Source of the DNA: a virus | Length of the DNA stretch: 26,222 nucleotides | Virus record (IMG/VR): IMGVR_UViG_3300023109_000116 | Location: 1-26,222 of that record | Direction: 5' to 3' (one strand) | In this document: piece after piece, positions 1 through 8,300 of the stretch | How positions within the stretch are numbered: the first letter of the stretch is position 1 | Layout: every line of letters begins with the position of its first letter | Program-made: the position numbers and the translations under genes | Notes under the pieces: model-generated | Database searches by the model: none | Told to the model about the DNA's origin: nothing | Seen by the model: the letters and a program-made list of their open reading frames with translations, nothing else

Positions 1-134
1 AAGAATTTCGCGTAATTTTAAGAGATTGGTGGAAGAGTGGAAAGTATCAAAACGATAGCGTCAAGAACTGGAACGACTATACAGACATCTCTCCAACTGA
101 CACAAGAATATTAATGAAATTAATTAATGAGTGA
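1..134 (+). CDS. C-terminal end of an unrecognised plus-strand protein (partial)
   Basis: Frame 3 is open from the left edge to a TGA at 132-134 and gives 43 residues. The other two plus frames stop at once or by base 58. The peptide has ordinary protein-like composition (Trp, Asp, Lys and Asn rich, with the motif RDWWKSGKYQND and the end TRILMKLINE). The start lies outside the window. It converges on the last gene of the minus-strand tail operon and overlaps its 3' end by 15 bases (120-134). I do not recognise a family and assign no function. It marks the left border of the tail transcription unit. A chance open frame of this length is possible, but this stretch is not covered by a minus-strand gene and would otherwise be empty. 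Confidence 0.55.
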   Translation, partial: EFRVILRDWWKSGKYQNDSVKNWNDYTDISPTDTRILMKLINE

Positions 135-707
135 CTCTTTTATTAAGTTTAACTCTTTTTCTAATTCCTCTATCTGAGCGTCTTGTTCCTGTGTTGCCCC
201 AACCAATAAAGGCACAATTTTTTCATACTTAATACCGAGATACCCATTACTTCTTTCTTCAACTATTTCGGGAGCAATTTTTTGTACCTGTTGAGCGATT
301 AAACCCAAGTCTCTACCTTTGTAGGTTTTTTGAAGATCTTCATTCCAATTAAATTCTATAGCATCAAGAGATAAAATTTTATCTAAACAATTTGGTATAT
401 TTTTTATATCATCCTTAAGTCTCTCATCTGAGGTGGAGAAAGCTATAATATCTGCTTCACATTCTATATTGCCCCTGCAATGAATTGGCCCATCTACAAC
501 CATTCCATTAATCAAGCCGACATAAAACTTATCGTCATTATCTGCAGATCCCCCTGCCGCATTAGCGCCTAACGCAGTTACATTATCACCAATCACATGA
601 ACATTATTTGCACCTGATATTAAATTATTTGCACCATTAATTACGGTACAATAATCTGATGAACTAATTGTATTTAAATGCCCTCCTAAAATTACATTGC
701 TACTCAT
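120..707 (-). CDS. Short tail-fibre tip protein with beta-roll repeats and C-terminal S74 intramolecular chaperone
   Basis: 195 residues. Residues 5-50 are GG/GANN-type short repeats (ILGGHLNTI, VINGANNLI) like the left-handed beta-roll of YadA-type heads. Residues 90-195 are a peptidase S74 / endosialidase-type intramolecular chaperone: the SDERLK motif at 93-98 keeps the Ser and Lys thought to drive self-cleavage, followed by LGLIAQQVQKIAPEIV (134-149), YEKIVPLLVGA (161-171) and a coiled-coil tail (171-195). In this family the domain trimerises the fibre and is then cut off just before the Ser, here leaving about 92 residues in the mature tip. The ATG overlaps the upstream stop (ATGA) and, unusually for this operon, has its own AAAGGA site. 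The N-terminal repeats look like a direct continuation of the end of the 2405-residue fibre protein three genes upstream. The S74 call is very secure; the trimeric fibre role is inferred from the family. Confidence 0.9.
   Translation of the reverse strand: MSSNVILGGHLNTISSSDYCTVINGANNLISGANNVHVIGDNVTALGANAAGGSADNDDKFYVGLINGMVVDGPIHCRGNIECEADIIAFSTSDERLKDDIKNIPNCLDKILSLDAIEFNWNEDLQKTYKGRDLGLIAQQVQKIAPEIVEERSNGYLGIKYEKIVPLLVGATQEQDAQIEELEKELNLIKESLIN
123..431 (-). other. S74 chaperone domain, copy 1
   Basis: Residues 93-195 of the 195-residue protein. The cleavage-site Ser93 and Lys98 are both present in SDERLK, so self-processing is expected. The last 25 residues are Glu/Leu heptads. Confidence 0.88.
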
Positions 708-1774
708 ATATAATCCTTTATTTCTTTTATTTTACTTTTTAAATTATCTATTTTTTTCTGTTTTTCTTTTACGCATGAAACTAAAATTGGTATCATCTTA
801 CGATAATCAATACTTTTTACACCATCAGACCTAGTATTTGATGCCAATGGAAAACATCGCTCAACTTCCTGAGCTATTAATCCAATATCATCACCCTTTA
901 ATACCCCTTGCCTTTCATTCCAACTAAAGCTTACTGCATTTATTTTACTCAATAAACTCAAAGAGTTTTTTATATTTGAACTATTTTTTTTCAATCTCTC
1001 ATCTGATAAATTATTTGATATTATATCTGCGCAAGATTCAATGACATTTGAGTTCTTAACCTGAATAGACCTGGTTGGCGGCGGCAGGGTGAAATTTCGT
1101 TCAACTACCTTAAAATACATTACTTCCAACTCATCATCTGGTTCGGTAATGCTTGGATTATAAGAAGTCCCAGGCGCAGCCCCACCCCTTTGAAACAATA
1201 CAATTTCACCGCCACTTATAGTATGATAAACATAATCCCTGTAATTATAAACCTCTTCGGAACTCCATTCAGAATAGTATACATTTAATACGCTCAACCC
1301 GTTTTTGCAATTTACATAAAAACTATTACTCAAGTAAAAATTATATAAAGATGCGCGTTCTCCCGCTAAATCCTCAGAGCTGTAATAGTTTACATAATAA
1401 TAACTTCCAGAATATTCTAACCTTAGGTCTATCCAACCATCTCTTGTCTTGATTTTTATGTAATTAGATCCGTCAATCGAAGTTATTAAATTTTGATAAT
1501 ATTCATTCAGGACTACTCTATAAACTATTCCAGAATAATATGCTTGCTTGACATAAAATTGAAAATCTACTCCCACGCAATGAGAATTATATTTTTGATA
1601 CAAGTAAAGACTTTCTGAATTTAAAATCGTGCACCTCCTACTATCCTCAATTTTACAAGAACTTCCCGCACATATTAAATTATTACTATTAAAAGAATCA
1701 ATAGAGGAATCTCTTGGTGGTTCTTGTGCAATATTTAATACCGCCGAAGTATATATAGCGTCTTCTAAAGCCAT
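704..1774 (-). CDS. Tail-fibre tip protein, Tyr-rich, with C-terminal S74 intramolecular chaperone
   Basis: 356 residues. Residues about 30-55 are a short Cys-containing repeat stretch (ICAGSSCKI, CTILNS) resembling beta-roll turns. Residues 60-190 form a strongly tyrosine-rich, beta-looking domain with no family I recognise (for example GSYYYVNYYSS), the best candidate for a receptor contact surface in this gene. Residues 190-235 are a Gly/Pro linker (FQRGGAAPG, TLPPPTRS). Residues 250-356 are a second S74 chaperone with SDERLK at 257-262, IGLIAQEVERCFP (297-309), YRKMIPILV (324-332) and a Lys-rich coiled coil. The start follows the upstream TAA by three bases and has no Shine-Dalgarno sequence, so reinitiation is likely. 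It is not a simple duplicate of the 195-residue protein: only the S74 part is clearly shared. Confidence 0.87.
   Translation of the reverse strand: MALEDAIYTSAVLNIAQEPPRDSSIDSFNSNNLICAGSSCKIEDSRRCTILNSESLYLYQKYNSHCVGVDFQFYVKQAYYSGIVYRVVLNEYYQNLITSIDGSNYIKIKTRDGWIDLRLEYSGSYYYVNYYSSEDLAGERASLYNFYLSNSFYVNCKNGLSVLNVYYSEWSSEEVYNYRDYVYHTISGGEIVLFQRGGAAPGTSYNPSITEPDDELEVMYFKVVERNFTLPPPTRSIQVKNSNVIESCADIISNNLSDERLKKNSSNIKNSLSLLSKINAVSFSWNERQGVLKGDDIGLIAQEVERCFPLASNTRSDGVKSIDYRKMIPILVSCVKEKQKKIDNLKSKIKEIKDYI
707..1006 (-). other. S74 chaperone domain, copy 2
   Basis: Residues 257-356 of the 356-residue protein. Ser257 and Lys262 are kept in SDERLK. It is divergent from copy 1 outside the core motifs (SDERLK, GLIAQ-V, the I-P-L/ILV strand), which argues against very recent duplication. 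Confidence 0.85.
714..719 (-). promoter_or_regulatory. Ribosome binding site of the last tail gene
   Basis: On the minus strand the sequence reads AAAGGA, six bases before the ATG at 705-707. It is one of the few well-spaced Shine-Dalgarno sequences in the operon, inside the end of the upstream coding region. It suggests independent initiation for the final S74 protein. Confidence 0.65.
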
Positions 1775-1777
1775 TTT

Positions 1778-2380
1778 TTAAAAAGAATAATATTGAATCG
1801 AAGAAACAGGGCCATCTCCTAAGTTTTTTAATTTCTCAGAAACAAATATATTTCCATTTTCATTTATTATGAATGCATGATACCCAGAATTAACACCAGC
1901 ATCTCTCCACAAAAAAAGCCCATAGCCCTCGGAAAAGGTTCCTAATACAGAAGAGTTATTTATGTATTGAGGCTCAAAAGCCCAATGCCTTAAGATATTA
2001 GATCTTTGAAAATAAGTCCAACCAAAATCACCAATTGGATCTACATTTTTACTTAAAAAATAAAACCATATACCTACTGTTTCTAAATTACTATATATAA
2101 TAGGAGCAAGGTATATCCAACTCAAGTTTTGATGAAGTACCCACCCACCTCTTTCAAATCCAAGATCAATTCCTACTACATATATAGCATTATTCCAATA
2201 ACCATATCCATTAGTTTTTATCATGTTATCATTTATCGATTGATCATCAGATCTAAATAAACATGTATTAGAAAGAAAATTATTCTCAAGAGTGCAATCT
2301 TTACCCTGAGACCCCAGCACTCTTGCAGAGTACAATCCCCCATCAGGATCCTTTACTACATTTGCCAATAAATCTGCCAT
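1778..2380 (-). CDS. Small Trp-rich fibre-tip protein without chaperone
   Basis: 200 residues, no known family by eye. Residues 1-55 begin with a beta-roll-like stretch (VLGSQGKDCTLENN). Residues 74-125 hold a Trp/Tyr-rich module with GGWVLHQNLSWIYL, GIWFYF and FGWTYFQ, which recurs in the I-J fusion and in the M-like giant of this operon. Residues 150-180 (YGLFLWRD, GYHAFIINENGNIFV) end in a short strand-rich tail. Unlike its two downstream neighbours it has no S74 domain. Its ATG lies one base after the stop of the 2405-residue gene, without a Shine-Dalgarno sequence, so coupled translation is likely. Position and shared repeats argue for a fibre-tip or receptor-binding accessory. It could also be a truncated relative of the S74 tips. 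Confidence 0.72.
   Translation of the reverse strand: MADLLANVVKDPDGGLYSARVLGSQGKDCTLENNFLSNTCLFRSDDQSINDNMIKTNGYGYWNNAIYVVGIDLGFERGGWVLHQNLSWIYLAPIIYSNLETVGIWFYFLSKNVDPIGDFGWTYFQRSNILRHWAFEPQYINNSSVLGTFSEGYGLFLWRDAGVNSGYHAFIINENGNIFVSEKLKNLGDGPVSSIQYYSF
2006..2161 (-). repeat. GWIYI/WFY/GW module, copy 1 (200-residue protein)
   Basis: Residues 74-125: SWIYL, then IWFYF, then FGWTYF, with the same order and spacing pattern as two other tail-tip proteins in this window (10648-10893 and 21340-21741). Confidence 0.6.
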
Positions 2381-2381
2381 T

Positions 2382-5300
2382 TTAATTTATAATTTGATTA
2401 TCACTACCACCAAGTATACTTTGATTAGTGCCACCATCTATGATATTGTTTTGACCAGCACCAATAAAATTTGCACCCTGATTAGCTGAGTCAACTTTAG
2501 GCATTTTATTTTGATAACCTCCAACAATAGCAGAGAAATTATCCCCACAAGAATTCTCAAAACCATTTCCGATAAAAGAAAATCTTCCAGTTATAGCATT
2601 ATAAGCACCACCCACAACACTTGAAGCCAGAGATTGATAACCTCCATCAGCAAGAGGAAATGGAATTATTTCATTATTATAACCTCCGCCCAAGAATGTA
2701 GAGACAGTTGTTTCTACATAAGCAGTAGCTTGACTAAATTGATGTAATGAAGCCTCTTTGACTTGTAAAACTGTTGCATTTGTAATCGTTTCTATTGTAA
2801 AAACTTGTTGATTACTACCCTCAACAATTCTAACTTGATAATGCCCAACTAAATATTGATTAAAATCAGTAGTTCCCACAGATCCATATATGGTTTTTTC
2901 TGTTTCAGCAATTTGAATGTTCCCAGGTATATTCAAACTACTCAAGTTAAATCCCACGTCTTCAGCTATAGTATTATTAACCACTGCCCCTCTCATATCT
3001 AATCTTCCTGCATCTGCATCAAATTTAAAATATGAAGGGGGTCCGTCCGCAGGATTAGTCTCTCCAACCGTAAGCGTTGTTGTTATAAACGCTTCTTCCG
3101 TTAACAATAAATCTGTTGCAACATTTTGAAACTGAGCATCAAAACTTCTCCAAAAATCTGATGGATCTCCGGGAGTTGCTGCACCTGGATTCGGACTAAT
3201 TCCGTCTCCATGAGTTTCAGTACATATATAATATAATCCATCAGTATGTTCTACAATGTCTCCTCGTCCAGGCTTATTTTCTGTACTTTCTAAAAAATAA
3301 TATCTTTTGCTTGAGTCGTATTTTCCTCGATAAGTTGGGCTAACCCCCATTACTCCATTTGCTCCAAATTTAGAAACAGCGAAACTTTGAACCTTGGTTA
3401 GGGTTACTGTTTCTCCATTTCCTTTTTGAGCTTTTATTGTAAAAGTTAATGTTCCCGCTCCAGTGGCCGAAGATAGATCTGGCATCGTATATGTAGTACT
3501 TCCTTCAGCAGTAGAACTGGTTCCAAAATTAACACCTCCAGTTTTTGAAATATTCTCCACTTTAAATTTTCCATCAGTTAAGTTGCCGCTTGTATATTGC
3601 AACAAGTTGCTTCCATCAAAAACTTGTATGTCTGTACCTGACCCGCTTAAATCAAAAGTCCCATCAGACAACTCAGTCAGCGTGTGAGACTCATTACTAA
3701 GTACCGCTTGCACATTATTAGAACCATCTTCAACAAGTATCAATGTTGTAGAATCAGATACTCCATCAACATGTGTCGCCGTTATGGTTACTTTTCCACT
3801 CCCCAAAGCTGCCTTATCAACCCAAACTTGATTGGTTGGAGTTGTAACTTTTGTTGTTCCAGTTTCACTGGTATAAATTTCGCTCGACCCACTCCATGAA
3901 GCATTAATACTTGAAGTATTTTGAGTTACGGCGGTTAATTTTATTCTATCTGGAGAAACAGATCCGTCTTTATCTTTTTTAAATACAAGAGATTCAGCAT
4001 TAATTCTTACACTTTTAGCATGAACACCTTGAATACCTTCCTTAGATTTACTGATTGAGTATCTCTTTGTGATAGTTTCTCCATCATATGTTGCAGTAAG
4101 ATCAAAAGTCTCTAAGTCGGTACTCCATGTCGACGCGGTATTATTAGATAGAGTATAAACGCCACTTCCATCGATTGTAATTTTCAAGTCGCTTTTAACT
4201 GAACTGCCGCTAATTCCGAAGGTTATACCAGTTGTAATCTTCTCTCCCCCGTAAAATACTTCAAAGTTTCCTCCTGCAGAAATTAAATTTGAAGACGAAA
4301 AACTACCATCGTTATTCGCGGGGATAGTATGATTTTCATTAGTTAAAACTCCAGCTAGCGCATTTTCTCCCTGCTTAACGCGAATAATTGAAATAGAATC
4401 AGAAGCAGATGCATTCCCAGAGGAGCCTTCTCTTACTTCAACCTTTATTACAGATGCCCCTTGGGTCCATGTATCCGGCGGCCCGTAATTAAAAGTATTG
4501 GTACTCCACGCATAAACAACTCCATCTTTTGTAAATCGATATTGGGGAAATGAGTAAAAATCAGAAGCTTCTGCAGAGATTTGAATCTGAGTAGTATTCG
4601 GGCCACTTTTAAATTTTGGAGAAAGTCCCTTGTCGTCATATATAATTGAATAATCAGTGGCTTCAAGCTTTACAGTTTTTGCGGGCTCTCCATCAATTCC
4701 TATTTTACCATCTATAACCCTTGTTATTGTTGAAGATTTTTCATAAGAAGAATATTCTCCTGACACGTATAAAACTACAGCGTCCCCAGTTGTACCAGGA
4801 ACAGGATTTGTTATAATATCATGAAATCCATCCTCAGTATCCAAGAATCCTCCATTTAATCTTGCATTAACAACTATAGAACCATCCTCTTTTCTCGTAA
4901 ATGTATGATATTGAAATCCACTAATAATTTGATTAAATCCTAATTCTCGGTAATCAAAGACTGTATATGGTTCACCACCAACAATAGATTCCATTTTAAA
5001 ATAAACTTTATCTTCATCTAAATCAGTTCTAGTATTCCTAAAAGAAACTTCAATATCTACAGAGGAGTCATCTTGCAAAACGAAACCATCATCTCCCTCT
5101 ATGTAATTAAAATATCCAGGAACAACATTAATATCAATAAAATCATAATCCTTAGTGTCACTCTGCCTTATCTTCCCTACAAGCGTTAGGGTGTCATTCT
5201 GTAAAGATAAACTACTATCTCCAGCTTGAAAAGCAAAACTTCCATCACCACTTAATAAAAAACCGCTTCTATCAAATGCATGATCAACGCCATCGAAACC

Positions 5301-8300
5301 TCTAGTTCTTATAGCTCCTTCCTCTCCATAAGTAGACCACAATGTTATATCTTGCCCAGATATTTCTCCAGCCAATATCTTATCTGCGGTTAAATCTTTA
5401 ATTCTTGCGCTATCTACTGCGGCTTCTGCTATGTTTGCTGTACCAATCAAAGCGTTAGCGAATACATTAAAAGTTGGAGTAACGAAACCATTCCTACTTC
5501 TTCCTACAATAAAATCTCCATCCTTAAAATTTGAGTTATCAGAATTAGCTGGATGTATAAGTCCAGTAGTATATTGATTATCCTCAAGCTGCCACCATAT
5601 ATAACCGTCACCCATACCTTCTATATCAGATGCATCGATTTGATACTTATCTCCACTAAAATACAAGTCATGCGAATCCCAGGTGATCTTACCTACTTCA
5701 GGATTATTAGCCTGGAAAGGATTATTCGGTTCTAAAGCTATTGTGTTAATAAACCTACTAGTTAAGGAAGTTTCAAAGTCACTTACATCTGTTGCGCTAA
5801 TCGATTCCAAGCTTAGAGATAATCCAGAAATATTATCCCCTTCAGTTAAGGCTGCTCCAGTAAAAGGACTTTTATTTCCAGCAAAATCCACAGCCCTCAC
5901 CCAGAAGTTTTTAGTTTCATTGGCGGACCCAGGATAAACAGTTTCTATAGATTTAGCGTTAGATGGAACTTCAAAAATAACCTTAGCGTTTCTAATTCTC
6001 CACGCTTCATCTACAACTTCTCTTGGCGCCACATCCCCGACACTATAAATAACACCATCAGTTTTTCTGTACCCAGTATTATTTTGTTGCTCAAAAAATC
6101 CTGTAGAGCCGTCTTCTAATCCCGTAATTAGAGATGTAGACTGCTCCCCCTCAAAACCTTCTTTATTCGCCCATACTTCAAAAAAATCTATATCATTATC
6201 AATTGTAGACCAATTTAAAAAATAATTCTCAAAAGCAGCTTGTCCATTTAAGTTTCTAACGGCAAACGGGATAGCTCCTTCTGTAATTGTTAAACCGGCT
6301 CCAACAACAGGACCATTAGACGCGTATTTGTTTTTATTATGGTATGTCTTAGGAAAGACATTAATTAACTCTGACCCATCGTAACGTACTGTATGCAAGA
6401 CACCACTACCAAAATCATCAAAAGGTAAGATTTTATAATAATAACCAGTAGCAACCTCTTTATAGGTTAATTCATACCCTTCATTTTGACCCTGAGACAA
6501 CCAATGAGACTCCCCCCAACTTTCTTTCGATTCAAAAGGATCTTCTAATATATATTGTTCATATATAAATTGGTTTTCATTGACATATTTTTCGTAATCA
6601 GGAACCGTTGGTATAATTGGAGAGTCTTCTAAAAACGTTACATTTTCCCCAAAAGAAGCATCCCCTTCTCCTATAGTAATTTTAGCTAATGTAGAACTTG
6701 GATCTTCCTGAGAGGAATACGGCAACCCATCGCTTCCGGTTATATCAAAATGCTGCTCACTTGACCTGTATAAATGAACTTTTGTGGTTTTTTCTTGAAA
6801 ATCTAATGCGTATTTAAAATTAAATTTTACTTTTGTAGTCTCAGAGACGCTATCAATAAAACCATCAGTATTATTAAAATCGTCATATAAAATATAAGGA
6901 GCAGGATTTTCTGCAGCTATACTACCTGATGAAATTATATTTTCGTTAATATCAAGCAAAAACAATTTTAATCCAACATTTCTTTTTCCTCCTTCAGGAA
7001 TAGCAGAATGCATAAGAGGAATACTTAAATATCCGGAGTCGTATTGCCAAAAAGGCTTCCATTGACAATCTTCGTAATTAGAAAGAGAGTCCCTTTCATC
7101 CATCTTGATTGCATCTATAGGCGCCCCTGTAGGATTATCCGCAAGGCATTTATAAATAGAATCATTATAAATTACTAAATCCCCAGATAAATGATCAGAA
7201 ACTATATCTTCACTTCCATTAAATACATTTACCCAATAAGAATCATCTTGATCAGGGACAATAAACCCTCCGTAATCAGGACCACTATTCTGTAAAGATA
7301 GCCAAATATCATTTTTGTAAACTGAATAATTACCTACTCCAAAATTAATTCCTGTACCCCATTCATTTGAGTTTAAATTATATTGTTCAATAATTAACTC
7401 GAAATGAGTAGTGCAATTTTCTGGATTTTGATATTCCCAATTATCTGTATCCTCATAAGGAAAAAGTGAGCCAGCCAATATATCACTCTTCGCTTTATAA
7501 ATAGCAAAACTTGAAGAGGTTAACGACTCCAATTTCCAATAAAACACGCTTTCTGATGAAGGCGTGAAAACCTCGCCCTCATTTTGCTGTATCAAACAGA
7601 AATATAATTTTCCATTATAATAAACATAATCACCCTCATTATACTCACTTGTACTGTCAAAAATACTTATCCCCCCAAATGATGGAGCGCAGACAAAAGT
7701 GTTTGAGCTATAAGAATTATTTTCATTATAAAATCCTTCTACGATAGAAGACTCCGGGCCAAAGTCTTGCGTCAATTTGTAGATGTTTCCTTGATAAAGT
7801 ACCCTGTCTTCATTTGCCTGATATGTCCTATTACTATCCCATCCTTCATAAGCAGGTCTAATTTTCTCTCCCAAATAAGAATTATTTAATAAACACTCAT
7901 ACAATCTTTCACTCGAATCTGAAAAAGTATAATCGTAATTTTCAGGGCTATAAATTTTATCATTATCAAAAAAATCCGTACCAGGAGGATAACCTTCAGT
8001 TCCGTATATACTATTATTTATTTCTCGAGTATATTCATATTCATCAAACATTCTCGCAGATATCAATCCGCCCACCTCGATAGATCCTCCTATACTAGAG
8101 TCTACAATTGTTTTTGAATTATTACCTTCAGTTATTCTATAAATATTTTGATCAGTATCTATATCATATAACACAGCATGCACGCCCAACAACCCATTAG
8201 GGTCATTAGAAGATGAAATATTTATATCACTTATGTCAACTATTTCTTCTAAATGATTAACGAAATCCCAATTAAAAACAATAGAATCCTCACGCTCTCT

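Noticed and set aside
115-165. Bidirectional terminator between the convergent genes
   Set aside because: There are only short AT palindromes (TTAATTAA) and no GC stem followed by a T-run; the coding regions overlap here.
2917-3899. Plus-strand open frames of 70-74 codons opposite the giant fibre gene
   Set aside because: They lie fully opposite a well-supported coding frame, have low-complexity shadow composition and no ribosome sites.
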